Translations under genes and position numbers: made by a program
In this document: positions 17,845 to 25,033 of the stretch, in pieces
Position numbering within the stretch: the stretch's first letter is position 1
Layout: each line of letters begins with the position of its first letter
Assembly: GCA_946480825.1 (NCBI GenBank)
Contig: CAMLLG010000050.1
Span: 1-28,385 of the forward strand
Length of the DNA stretch: 28,385 nt
Direction of reading: 5' to 3'
From: an uncultured Lysobacteraceae bacterium
GTDB taxonomy: Bacteria; Pseudomonadota; Gammaproteobacteria; Xanthomonadales; Xanthomonadaceae
The notes under the pieces: generated by a model
Told to the model about the DNA's origin: nothing
Seen by the model: only the letters and a program-made list of their open reading frames with translations
Database searches by the model: none

Positions 17845-17993
17845 CAGCGGGACAGGACTGCCGAACCACGTTGCGAACGCCCCAACCCGGGCGCCCGCAA
17901 GCACTTCGCTTGCGGCGGCGTTCTCCTGGGCGGAATCGTGCGACGGCGTCATGGGTTCGGCTCATCCTCCGGACGACGGACGGGCCCTCCGGA
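17811..17993 (-). ncRNA. Putative small RNA, about 185 nt
   Basis: Minus-strand transcription from a promoter-like element at 18028-18000 would start near 17993 and end at the intrinsic terminator at 17844-17811. Inside is a stable hairpin (GCAAGC/GCTTGC around 17897-17917), two GGA-containing stretches near the 5' end and CG-rich pairing elements. I do not recognise an Rfam family; 6S RNA and SRP RNA signatures were not seen. A short ORF starting at 17952 has poor coding character. The claim rests on promoter, terminator and lack of a coding gene. Confidence 0.35.
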
Positions 17994-17999
17994 AGTTCG

Positions 18000-18028
18000 A
18001 CCCTACTCCTCCGTTCACCGCTCGGCAA
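18000..18028 (-). promoter_or_regulatory. Candidate sigma-70 promoter for the putative small RNA
   Basis: Minus strand: TTGCCG (18028-18023), a 17-bp spacer, then TAGGGT (18005-18000). Four of six bases match each consensus hexamer, and spacing is ideal. Confidence 0.4.
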
Positions 18029-18190
18029 GCCGCCTCGTCACGATTTCCGACCGGGGATGCCGCGCATGCGAGCGAGCGTTCACGATCGCCGTCATGGCAG
18101 CGGAAAACCGTTTGAGATCAATCGATTGCCGATTTCCGATTGCCGCTTCACGATCCGCGATTGCCCGCCCGGCATTCGCGATCCGGCCGT

Positions 18191-18835
18191 TCACGGCCGG
18201 GGCTTCGGTTTGGGCTTCGGTTTCGGCTTCGGCTTGGGCTTGGCGGTGGTCGACGGACCGCCGGCGCTCAGTTCGGCCTCCTGTCGGGCCAGTTCGGCCT
18301 CGCGCTCGCGCGCCAGACGCAGCTTTTCGGCTTCGCCCGCAGCCATGGTGTCGAGAAGCCCCTCCGCCTCCTGGCGGTTGCGGGCCTCGTCCTCCACCGC
18401 CGAACGCAGGCGCGCGGCCTCTTCGGCCTGGATCTGTGCCTCGACCCGCAGACGCTCGGCCTCGGCTCGCGCGCGCTCCGCATCGCGGCGACTGGCTTCC
18501 ACAAGCAGCTCACCGCGTTCGATCTCCAGACGCTGCAACTCCGCACCGGCGGATTCGGTGCCGGCCGCCCGCTCCGCGGTCTCGACCCGGATCCTGGCGA
18601 TCTGCAGGGCCAGCGGGCGCTGTTTGCGCTTGGCGGTCTGCAACGTCTGGACCGCCTGCCGGGCCTGCAGGCGCTCGTAGGCGGCGAACGTATTGCGTGC
18701 GGGGTCCATGTCGATGGCCTGCAGCCGCTGCCCCAGACGCACGGCATCGGGATCGGGTTCGGCCGCCGTCGCCGCGGCCCAGGGCAACGCCAGCGCCAGC
18801 GCGAAAGCGAGCGGAAGCAGGCGGACGGAGGTCAT
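18191..18835 (-). CDS. Exported coiled-coil protein with Lys-Pro repeat tail
   Basis: The 214-residue product starts MTSVRLLPLAFALALALP, a clear signal peptide ending near TAAEP. Residues about 95-190 are a charged, Ala/Glu/Arg-rich coiled coil (RRDAERARAEAERLRVEAQ region). The tail is seven KP units followed by RP, encoded by hexanucleotide repeats. The start at 18835 overlaps the DUF4398 stop by four bases, so the genes are coupled. Comparable gene pairs in other gammaproteobacteria link DUF4398 proteins with OmpA-type peptidoglycan-binding proteins; here no OmpA domain follows the coiled coil. It is probably periplasmic, with the basic KP tail able to span or bind envelope polymers. Function unknown. 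Confidence 0.8.
   Translation of the reverse strand: MTSVRLLPLAFALALALPWAAATAAEPDPDAVRLGQRLQAIDMDPARNTFAAYERLQARQAVQTLQTAKRKQRPLALQIARIRVETAERAAGTESAGAELQRLEIERGELLVEASRRDAERARAEAERLRVEAQIQAEEAARLRSAVEDEARNRQEAEGLLDTMAAGEAEKLRLAREREAELARQEAELSAGGPSTTAKPKPKPKPKPKPKPRP
18200..18241 (-). repeat. Hexanucleotide tandem repeat encoding (Lys-Pro)7
   Basis: Seven consecutive 6-base units (AAG/AAA followed by CCG/CCC on the coding strand) encode KP x7 directly before the terminal RP and stop. Units vary only at third codon positions. Copy-number change would keep frame, so tail length can vary. Confidence 0.9.
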
Positions 18836-19254
18836 GGCGCCGCCTCCATGCCGAGACGGCGGCGCAGCTCGGCGATCTCCGCCCGGCGACGCGACAGTTC
18901 GCTGCGTTGCATGGCTTCGCGGCTGCGGGCATGGGCATCGTCGGCTTCGGCGGCGGACAGCTGCGCCAGGCCGATGGCATCGGCGGTCTTGCGCGCGGCC
19001 AGTGCGGCCTGCGCCTGGCTCAATGCGTTCTTCGCGCGCAACAGGGCTTCGGGCGCGTACTGGTCGGCATCGGCGCTTTCCGCGCGCAGGATGGCGGCCT
19101 GGGCCGCATCCAGATCGTGGGTCGCCGGCGGGGTGCGTCCCAAGGCGATGAAAGGAAACGTGAGCGCGATCACAAGCAGTCCGACGACTGCGCCGGAGGA
19201 CCGCCGGTGCGGGTGCTGCGGGACGCGCGACATTTGTGCGAAGCTTGCGGGCAT
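18832..19254 (-). CDS. DUF4398-type exported or membrane-anchored protein
   Basis: The 140-residue protein has a basic N-terminus and one hydrophobic segment (GAVVGLLVIALTFPFIAL), then TPPATHDLDAAQAAILRAESADADQYAPEALLRAK, which matches the DUF4398 pattern of an Ala-rich helix with AxxAxxAGADxYAPxxLxxA. The rest is helical with heptad character. The start may be ATG at 19254 or the internal ATG at 19233 (MSRVPQ); neither has a strong ribosome-binding site. It overlaps the following KP-tail gene by four bases (ATGA). It is divergent from pilU, with 127 bases between starts. DUF4398 proteins are envelope-associated; molecular role unknown. Confidence 0.78.
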   Translation of the reverse strand: MPASFAQMSRVPQHPHRRSSGAVVGLLVIALTFPFIALGRTPPATHDLDAAQAAILRAESADADQYAPEALLRAKNALSQAQAALAARKTADAIGLAQLSAAEADDAHARSREAMQRSELSRRRAEIAELRRRLGMEAAP

Positions 19255-19381
19255 GGGGGGCGTGTCGGTGATTGAATCGATGGCGGGTAGGTGTATCGAT
19301 TGATCCGCACGCAGCCATTGTCATCACCCTTCGCGGCGGTTGCAACGCTGCGGCCTTATCGCCTCTCGGGGAGGTTCATCG

Positions 19382-20512
19382 ATGGACATCGGCTATTTCC
19401 TGAAGCTGATGACGGACAAAAACGCCTCCGACATGTTCCTGACCACCGGGGCGCCGGTGCATATCAAGGTCGAAGGCAAACTGTATCCGCTCGGCAACAC
19501 CGGCCTGCCCCCGGGCATGGTCAAGAAGATCGCCTATTCGCTGATGGACGAAGGCCAGGTGCCCGAGTTCGAGCGCGACCTGGAACTGAACATGGCGCTG
19601 TCGCTGGCCGATGCCGGCCGCTTCCGCGTGAACGTGTTCAAACAGCGCGGCGAGGTCGGCATGGTGATCCGCGCCATCCGCAGCGTGATTCCCAGCATCG
19701 AGGAACTGCAGCTGCCGCAGGTGCTGAAGAACGTGATCATGGCGCCGCGCGGCCTGGTGCTGATCGTGGGCTCCACCGGTTCGGGCAAGTCGACCACGCT
19801 GGCGTCGATGATCGATTACCGCAACACCACCGCGGCCGGCCACATCCTCACCATCGAGGATCCGATCGAGTATCTGCACAAACACAAGAAATCGATCGTG
19901 AATCAGCGCGAGGTCGGCCTGGACACCCACGCTTTCCACAACGCGCTGAAGAACGCGATGCGCGAAGCGCCGGACGTGATCCTGATCGGCGAAATCCTCG
20001 ACGCGACCACGATGGAGGCCGCGATCGCCTTCGCCGAAACCGGTCATCTGTGCCTGGCGACGCTGCACTCGAACAATGCCGACCAGACCATCGAGCGCAT
20101 CCTCAACTTCTTCCCGGAAAGCGCGCACAAGAACGTGCTGATGAATCTCGCCTTGAACCTCAAGGCGGTCATCAGCCAGCGTCTCGTCGTCGGCACCGAC
20201 GGCCGCCGCATTCCGGCGGTGGAAGTGCTGATCAACACACCGATGATCCGCGACCTGCTGCGTCGCGGCCAGGTGCACGAGATCAAGGCGGCGATGGAAG
20301 AAACGCTGGAAGAAGGCATGGAGTCGTTCGACCAGTGTCTGTTCCGCCTGTGCAAGGAAGGCAAGATCGACATGGAGCAGGCGCTGCGCGCGGCCGACTC
20401 CCGCGACGGTCTGGCGCTGAAATTCCGTCTTTCCGAAGGCGGCAGCAGCGAACACGACCCCTACGCGGTGGCGTTCGAGGGCGGCGACGGCAGTTCGTCC
20501 TTCTCGCACTGA
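19382..20512 (+). CDS. pilU: Type IV pilus twitching motility ATPase PilU
   Basis: The 376-residue protein is a PilT/PilU secretion ATPase: Walker A GSTGSGKST, Asp-box IEDPIEYLHKHKKSIVNQREVG, Walker B region ILIGEILDATTMEAAIAFAETGHLC and His-box ATLHSNNADQT. Length and the acidic C-terminal tail (SEGGSSEHDPYA) fit PilU rather than PilT. It assists PilT in pilus retraction at the inner-membrane face. ATG 19382 is chosen because GGGGAGG lies seven bases upstream; a longer frame from 19340 lacks such a site. In the Walker B region the residues after GEI are LD, where many retraction ATPases have RD or RT. pilT itself is not in the window. Confidence 0.95.
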   Translation: MDIGYFLKLMTDKNASDMFLTTGAPVHIKVEGKLYPLGNTGLPPGMVKKIAYSLMDEGQVPEFERDLELNMALSLADAGRFRVNVFKQRGEVGMVIRAIRSVIPSIEELQLPQVLKNVIMAPRGLVLIVGSTGSGKSTTLASMIDYRNTTAAGHILTIEDPIEYLHKHKKSIVNQREVGLDTHAFHNALKNAMREAPDVILIGEILDATTMEAAIAFAETGHLCLATLHSNNADQTIERILNFFPESAHKNVLMNLALNLKAVISQRLVVGTDGRRIPAVEVLINTPMIRDLLRRGQVHEIKAAMEETLEEGMESFDQCLFRLCKEGKIDMEQALRAADSRDGLALKFRLSEGGSSEHDPYAVAFEGGDGSSSFSH

Positions 20513-20542
20513 CCCTGCGTCGCGCACCCGCGCCCGACACCG

Positions 20543-20573
20543 AAACGCCCCGGCATCGCCCGGGGCGTTTTCG
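20543..20573 (+). terminator. Intrinsic terminator after pilU
   Basis: An 11-bp stem (20543-20553 with 20560-20570) around a CATCGC loop ends in TTTT. It lies 30 bases after the pilU stop. Because it starts with AAA, it can also act on transcripts from the minus strand, ending the maiA operon. Confidence 0.9.
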
Positions 20574-20611
20574 CGGGGGTTGCAGCACTGCGCGCTTACC
20601 GCCGGTGGGCG

Positions 20612-21280
20612 TCAGCCCGTCTGGTCCGGCGCATCCGGCTGGCGTTCGGGGCGCGCGGCGTCGAACGCCGGCAGCGCGAGGCATTCGGCCTCGATCCTGC
20701 GAATCGTCGGGAACGGCGCGAGATCGACGCCGAAACGGCGCGCGTTGTAGACCTGCGGAATCAGGCAGCAGTCGGCGATGCCCGGGATTTCGCCCTCGCA
20801 GAACGCGCCCCGCGAGAGATCCTCGACCAGCATCGCCTCGAAGGCGCGGAAGCCCTCGGCGATCCAGTGCCGCACCCATTCGTCGCGCTCCGGTTGCGGC
20901 GCGTTCCACTCGCGTTCGAGGTACTGCAGCACGCGGAGATTGTTCAGCGGATGGATGTCGCAGGCGACCAGCAGCGCGAGCGCGCGCACGCGGGCGCGGT
21001 CGCGGGGCGCGCTCGGCAGCAGCGGCGGATCGGGCCAGAGCTCGTCGAGATATTCCAGGATCGCCAGCGACTGCCGCACCTTGCGCTCGCCGTGCTGCAG
21101 CACCGGCACCAGCTTCTGCGGATTGGTGCGCAGGTAGTCCGGTCCGTGCTGTTCGCCGCCGTCGCGGATCAGATGCACCGGGATCTGCTCGTAGTCGAGG
21201 CCCTTGAGATTCAGGGCGATCCGTACCCGATAGGCGGCGCTGGAGCGCCAGTAGCCGTAGAGCTTGAGGTGTTCGTTCAT
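20612..21280 (-). CDS. maiA: Maleylacetoacetate isomerase (zeta-class GST fold)
   Basis: The 222-residue protein starts MNEHLKLYGYWRSSAAYRVRIALNLKGL. The SSxxYRVRIAL motif (Ser13-Ser14) is the glutathione-binding and catalytic signature of zeta-class GST/maleylacetoacetate isomerases. NPQKLVPVL and QSLAILEYLDE follow as the G-site cis-Pro and Q-S elements. It converts maleylacetoacetate to fumarylacetoacetate in the homogentisate branch of tyrosine breakdown. ATG 21280 has GGGAGG five bases upstream. It is the last gene of a minus-strand set with the FAA hydrolase gene, which acts on its product. The Pr6Pr-type membrane gene lies between them. Confidence 0.92.
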   Translation of the reverse strand: MNEHLKLYGYWRSSAAYRVRIALNLKGLDYEQIPVHLIRDGGEQHGPDYLRTNPQKLVPVLQHGERKVRQSLAILEYLDELWPDPPLLPSAPRDRARVRALALLVACDIHPLNNLRVLQYLEREWNAPQPERDEWVRHWIAEGFRAFEAMLVEDLSRGAFCEGEIPGIADCCLIPQVYNARRFGVDLAPFPTIRRIEAECLALPAFDAARPERQPDAPDQTG

Positions 21281-21360
21281 GCCGCCCTCCCGGTGCCGGC
21301 CGCGCGTCGCGGCAGAAGCACGATAGCGCCGCCGCCCGTTGCCGGGAAGCCGGCAGCCGA

Positions 21361-21972
21361 TCAGCGCGTGCGCAGGCGCACCAACGCCCCCATCGCCACA
21401 AAGGCCAACAACAGTCCAGTCGCGTTGGCAAGCACCCGCGCATAGCCCAATTCGGACACGTCGACGAAGGGGTACGGATAGCTGCCGAGAAGCTCGCCGC
21501 GGATCAGGGCATAGACCAGATACGCCACCGGATACACCGCCCACAGCAGCGGCGCGCGCGCCGGCAGCGCGGCCCGCCTCGGCGGAAAGGACAACCAGTA
21601 CGCCAGGGCCGCGACGGGCACCGCGTAGTGCAGCAGATTGTCCGCCAGCCGTTGCCAGCCCTGCGGGTCCCAGAGCTCGCGCAGCAGCAAGTGATAGCCC
21701 AGCCCGACCAGCACGATGGCGGTCGTCGCACAGCCACGGAGCGACGCCGAGGCGAGCCACGAACCGGGGCGCAGCGCCGCGGCGCCCGCGGTCAACGCCA
21801 CGAACAGATTGGTCAGGATGGTGAAGTAACCGAAGAGCACCACCAGGGCACCACCGGCGCTGCCGCCTGCGGCGAGCGTCGTGCGCACCAGCAGCAAGCC
21901 CTGCAGGATCACCGCGCCCCAGGCCAGCGCCGACACCGCCGCCGCTCCGTATCGACTCCGCATCGCAGGCAT
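21361..21972 (-). CDS. Pr6Pr family integral membrane protein
   Basis: The product (203 residues from 21972, or 200 from the second ATG at 21963) has about six hydrophobic helices. Marker segments are FGYFTILTNLFVALTA, YHLLLRELWDPQGWQRLADNLLHYAVP and YPVAYLVYALIRGELLGSYPYPFVDV, characteristic of the Pr6Pr/FAR-17a-AIG1-like membrane family. Eukaryotic relatives include hydrolases of fatty acid esters; bacterial function is not established. The start at 21972 is preferred because a GGAG lies eight bases upstream. It sits 80 bases from maiA and 62 from the FAA hydrolase gene, on the same strand, so co-transcription is likely. A role in aromatic catabolism is not evident from its sequence. Confidence 0.82.
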   Translation of the reverse strand: MPAMRSRYGAAAVSALAWGAVILQGLLLVRTTLAAGGSAGGALVVLFGYFTILTNLFVALTAGAAALRPGSWLASASLRGCATTAIVLVGLGYHLLLRELWDPQGWQRLADNLLHYAVPVAALAYWLSFPPRRAALPARAPLLWAVYPVAYLVYALIRGELLGSYPYPFVDVSELGYARVLANATGLLLAFVAMGALVRLRTR

Positions 21973-22034
21973 GGCCGGGGCTCCGGTTCGACTGCGCCGA
22001 GCATGATTCGCCGCCATCATCCGGGCAACCGCGA

Positions 22035-23021
22035 TCACGCCGCCGGGGGTTCGATCCGCTGCTCGATCGCGCCGAAGATGTCGGCACCATCGCGGTCGCG
22101 CATCTCGATCCGGACCACGTCGCCGTACTGCATGAAGGGCGTGATCGGCTTGCCGGTTTCCAGGGTTTCGACCGTGCGCTTCTCGGCGAAGCAGGAGGCG
22201 CCGAGCGAGGTGTCCTCGTTGGCCACGGTGCCGGAGCCGACGATCGTGCCCGCCGACAACGGGCGGGTCCTGGCCGCATGCGCGACCAGTTGGGCGAAAT
22301 CGAACTGCATGTCGACGCCGGCTTCCGGCGCGCCGAACCAGGCGCCGTTGATGTGCGTCACCAGCGGCAGATGCACCTTGTTGTCGCGCCAGGCATCGCC
22401 GAGTTCGTCCGGCGTCACGAACACCGGCGACAACGCCGAGCGCGGCTTGGACTGCAGGAAACCGAAGCCCTTGGCCAGTTCGTTCGGAATCAGATTGCGC
22501 AGCGACACATCGTTGACCAGGCCGATCAGCTGGATGTGGCCGGCCGCCTGTTCGGGCGTCGGCGCCATCGGCACGTCGTCGGTGACGATCACGACTTCGG
22601 CCTCCAGATCGATGCCGTAATCCTCGCTCGGCACCCGTACCGGATCGCGCGGGCCGTAAAACCCGGCGCTGACCGCCTGATACATCAGCGGGTCGACATA
22701 GAAACTCTCGGGGACCTCGGCACCGCGGGCGCGACGTACGCGCGCCACGTGCGGCAGGTAAGCGCTGCCGTCGACGAATTCGTAGGCGCGCGGCAGCGGC
22801 GCGGCCAGCGCCTGCATTTCGAGGGCGAACCCGCCCTCCGCCTCGCCGGCGTTGAGGGCATCCGAGAGTGCGTTCAAGCGCGGCGCAGCGTTCGACCAGT
22901 CTTCCAGCGCACGCTGCAGGGTCGGCGCGATGCCCTCTGCGCATACCGCGCGGGTGAGGTCACGGGAGACCACGATCAGCGTGCCGTCGCGGCCGCCTTC
23001 CTTGAGAGAACCCAGTTTCAT
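22035..23021 (-). CDS. Fumarylacetoacetate hydrolase family protein
   Basis: The 328-residue protein begins MKLGSLKEGGRDGTLIVVS and has FAH-family features. These are ESFYVDPLMYQAVSAGFYG, the metal-binding acidic region DYGIDLEAEVVIVTDDV, the loop VNDVSLRNLIPNELAKGFGFLQ, and GSGTVANEDTSLGASC near the active site. With maiA in the same strand set it most likely hydrolyses fumarylacetoacetate to fumarate and acetoacetate, the final step of tyrosine degradation. It is shorter than the eukaryotic-type fumarylacetoacetase (about 420). The start at 23021 has GAGG five bases upstream. A palindromic operator-like site lies 52-73 bases upstream. Confidence 0.9.
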   Translation of the reverse strand: MKLGSLKEGGRDGTLIVVSRDLTRAVCAEGIAPTLQRALEDWSNAAPRLNALSDALNAGEAEGGFALEMQALAAPLPRAYEFVDGSAYLPHVARVRRARGAEVPESFYVDPLMYQAVSAGFYGPRDPVRVPSEDYGIDLEAEVVIVTDDVPMAPTPEQAAGHIQLIGLVNDVSLRNLIPNELAKGFGFLQSKPRSALSPVFVTPDELGDAWRDNKVHLPLVTHINGAWFGAPEAGVDMQFDFAQLVAHAARTRPLSAGTIVGSGTVANEDTSLGASCFAEKRTVETLETGKPITPFMQYGDVVRIEMRDRDGADIFGAIEQRIEPPAA

Positions 23022-23072
23022 CGGAACCTCGAGATACCGTTGGGAAATACTTTTGAGACATGACTGCCGGAA

Positions 23073-23094
23073 ATCAGTTTCAATTGTAACTGAT
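23073..23094 (-). promoter_or_regulatory. 22-bp palindromic operator-like site upstream of the FAA hydrolase operon
   Basis: The half-site ATCAGTT-T-CAA is mirrored by TTG-T-AACTGAT with a single mismatched pair (T/T at positions 8 and 15). It lies between the 2OG dioxygenase stop and the FAA hydrolase start and overlaps a -35-like TTGAAA on the minus strand. A dimeric repressor of aromatic catabolism (MarR-, TetR- or IclR-type) is the likely binder. No such regulator gene is present in the window. Confidence 0.7.
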
Positions 23095-23110
23095 CGATTC
23101 GCGAGGCCGG

Positions 23111-23860
23111 TCAGGTCTCCGACTGGAAGCCGCCGGCCCGGTAAGTCAGCACCAGCGTGTCGCGATGACCGTCGCGGGTGCCGGGCTGCGGCTGGATCGG
23201 CGTGCTTTCGTGGATCACCCGGGTGTCGTCCAGCAGCAGCAGGCTCCAGGGCTCGGTGAGGGTGAAGCGTTGACCGTCGGGACCGTTGGCGTCGAACACC
23301 CGGGTCTCGCCGCCGCGGATGGCGTGACGATCGACGACGAACACCGCGACGAAATCGACGCCATCGCGGTGCGCGCCCTCCGGCGTCGGCCGGCCGATGC
23401 CGTCGGTGGTGTCGATCCGGAACTGATGCGCCTCGACGAACCAGCGATCGACCGGCCTCACGCGACGCAACATGGCGCCGATCGCCGACAGCATCCGACC
23501 CCAGGCCGGCGCAGCCACGGTCTCCGCCGCGATCGGCGCGAACCAGCGCTGCAGCCCGCCGTGCAGCGCGTTGTAATCCGGCGACTGGTAATGCGCGCGA
23601 TGCGGGGCCTGTTCGACGGTGTCCGGCCCGACCACGAAACATCCGTGGCGCCGCCGACGGTAGCGCCCGCCATCGCGCAGGTATTCGTCGGGCGGCAATG
23701 CGTTCCAACCGGGCGCGAGGGCGTTCAGCATGTCCAGATCGACGCCGCACAATGCGGCGACATCCTCCGGCGCGAGCACCGCATGGCCGCGGCCGATCAG
23801 GGTCTCGACCAGCGCCTCGCGGGCGGTGCAGGGCGCTTGGAAGGTCGGGATCATCGGCAT
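23111..23860 (-). CDS. 2OG-Fe(II) dioxygenase family protein (PF10014-type)
   Basis: The 249-residue protein has the family's hallmark blocks: PTPEGAHRDGVDFVAVFVV with the iron ligands His164 and Asp166, RGGETRVFDANG, LLLLDDTRVIHESTP with distal ligand His217, and GHRDTLVLTYR with Arg233 or Arg241 for 2-oxoglutarate. Some members of this family hydroxylate free amino acids such as isoleucine; substrate here is unknown. ATG 23860 is chosen; ATG 23854 two codons downstream is equally possible (GGAA upstream). It is divergent from luxR, with 222 bases between them, and its stop lies 89 bases before the FAA hydrolase start. Association with the quorum-sensing genes is by position. Cytoplasmic. 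Confidence 0.88.
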   Translation of the reverse strand: MPMIPTFQAPCTAREALVETLIGRGHAVLAPEDVAALCGVDLDMLNALAPGWNALPPDEYLRDGGRYRRRRHGCFVVGPDTVEQAPHRAHYQSPDYNALHGGLQRWFAPIAAETVAAPAWGRMLSAIGAMLRRVRPVDRWFVEAHQFRIDTTDGIGRPTPEGAHRDGVDFVAVFVVDRHAIRGGETRVFDANGPDGQRFTLTEPWSLLLLDDTRVIHESTPIQPQPGTRDGHRDTLVLTYRAGGFQSET

Positions 23861-24082
23861 GTTCCGGTGTGGCGAGGGCCTCTGCCCCGCCGGGAGCTGC
23901 GAATTGTATCGCTGCGTATCGTTCGCGGGTCCCACGATGCGCGACAAGCCTGTTACTTTAGCGCCCAGACCGGGCATGACGGGGGCACGTTCGCGGTCCA
24001 TGGCGACATCGCCGCACCCTCGTCGCGACCCGCCTTCGCGCGCATTCCGTTCCAACCAAAGGTGGGCACTCCAGGGATCGCC
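23861..24082. promoter_or_regulatory. Divergent promoter region of 2OG dioxygenase and luxR genes
   Basis: On the minus strand a -10-like TACAAT is present at 23908-23903, which would place a start about 35 bases before the dioxygenase ATG. The -35 is poor, compatible with activator dependence. For luxR, TACTTT at 23954-23959 is a weak -10. I searched this stretch for CT-N12-AG lux-box dyads and found none convincing. Confidence 0.35.
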
Positions 24083-24838
24083 ATGGCTAGCAGGATGCTG
24101 ATCGACATCGACCGGTTGCGAGCCTTCTCGGATGCCCCCAGCACCGAAGCCCTGACCGCACGCATCGAACGCGTGGTCCAGCCGCTCGGCGTCGATTACT
24201 GGTTCTACGCGGTGGATCTGCCGCTGGTGAACGAACACCCCAATCAATTGCGCATGGGCACCTACCCCGAAGCGTGGGTGCTCCACTACTTCGACATGGA
24301 CTACATCAACATCGATCCGGTGATCAGCCACTGTCACGATCATGCGATTCCGGTCTCTTGGGAAGAAGCGCAGCATCACCATCGCAGGATCGTCGATCCT
24401 CATCTGCAGAAAATCCGTCATCTGTTCGGCGAAGCCCGGGAATTCGGCCTCTGCAACGGGGTCAGCGTGCCGCTGCACGGTCCGGGCGTGTCGTGGGGCC
24501 TGATGTCGTTCGCCTCGCGCAATCTCACCGCCGAGGATTTCGAGGAACGGCTGCCCGATCTGCACCTGCTCTCGCATTTCGTGCACGAAGCCGCACGCCA
24601 GTTCCTGCGCTCCAAGACCCCGACCCGGCTGCCGGCGCTGACCAAGCGCGAACGCGAGTGCCTGTCGTGGGCGGCGGAAGGCAAGACCAGCTGGGAAATC
24701 GGCCAGTTGCTGAACATCAGCGAGCGCACTTCGATCTTCCACCTCCAGAACGCCACCCACAAACTCGGCGTCAGCGGCCGCCAGGCCGCCATCGCCCGCG
24801 CGATCTCGCTCGGGCTGATCGTCTCCCTGCGCAACTGA
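24083..24838 (+). CDS. LuxR family AHL-responsive transcription factor
   Basis: The 251-residue protein has the complete set of autoinducer-domain residues: Trp65, Tyr69, Asp78, Pro79 and Trp93, matching TraR W57, Y61, D70, P71 and W85, in YPEAWVLHYFDMDYINIDPV and IPVSWEE. The C-terminal helix-turn-helix (about 187-251) has LTKRERECLSWAAEGKTSWEIG and LGVSGRQAAIARAISLGL. This makes it an acyl-homoserine-lactone receptor rather than a plant-signal (PAB-type) solo, which changes the first two positions. ATG 24083 has AGGGA five bases upstream. The luxI-type gene begins 255 bases downstream on the same strand. It probably binds the lux-box-like sites at 25014-25033 and 27616-27635. Confidence 0.95.
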   Translation: MASRMLIDIDRLRAFSDAPSTEALTARIERVVQPLGVDYWFYAVDLPLVNEHPNQLRMGTYPEAWVLHYFDMDYINIDPVISHCHDHAIPVSWEEAQHHHRRIVDPHLQKIRHLFGEAREFGLCNGVSVPLHGPGVSWGLMSFASRNLTAEDFEERLPDLHLLSHFVHEAARQFLRSKTPTRLPALTKRERECLSWAAEGKTSWEIGQLLNISERTSIFHLQNATHKLGVSGRQAAIARAISLGLIVSLRN

Positions 24839-24884
24839 CCCCGCATCCACCGGATCGTCCGGCGGACGTTCTTGCGCGATCGAA

Positions 24885-24911
24885 GTCGACAACCATGTTT
24901 TGATTGTCGAC
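24885..24911. repeat. 8-bp inverted repeat between luxR and luxI
   Basis: GTCGACAA (24885-24892) and TTGTCGAC (24904-24911) form a perfect dyad around an 11-base AT-rich centre containing TTTT. It lies 46 bases after the luxR stop and 183 bases before the luxI start. It could be an operator or a hairpin that limits readthrough. It does not match lux-box spacing. Confidence 0.55.
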
Positions 24912-25013
24912 GACGTTCATTTCTTTCGGGCATCCGATCCCGGAACGATCCCGTATCGCGCGATTTCGCCCGCGATTCGTGGCACGCACGACATCCGCAG
25001 CGGAACTGGATCA

Positions 25014-25033
25014 ACCTGTAAGGTCGATCAGCT
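25014..25033 (+). promoter_or_regulatory. Lux-box-like site upstream of luxI
   Basis: ACCTGTAAGGTCGATCAGCT matches 15 of 20 positions of the Vibrio fischeri lux box (ACCTGTAGGATCGTACAGGT) and fits CT-N12-AG. Its centre is 70 bases before the luxI ATG. A clear -10 at the canonical distance is not seen; TATCAA at 25071-25076 is possible but would leave a very short leader. Confidence 0.7.

Larger units (their letters stand above)
17678..18190. other. 513-base intergenic region with one possible small RNA unit and degenerate simple repeats
   Basis: No protein gene is supported, although several overlapping frames are open because of high GC. The minus strand holds a promoter-like sequence (18000-18028) and a terminator (17811-17844), listed separately. 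From about 18118 to 18170 there is a degenerate series of CGATTGCC/CGATTTCC units, resembling simple intergenic repeats. The adjacent CCGGCCGT/ACGGCCGG stem (about 18183-18200) spans the stop codon of the upstream exported coiled-coil gene. Confidence 0.5.
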
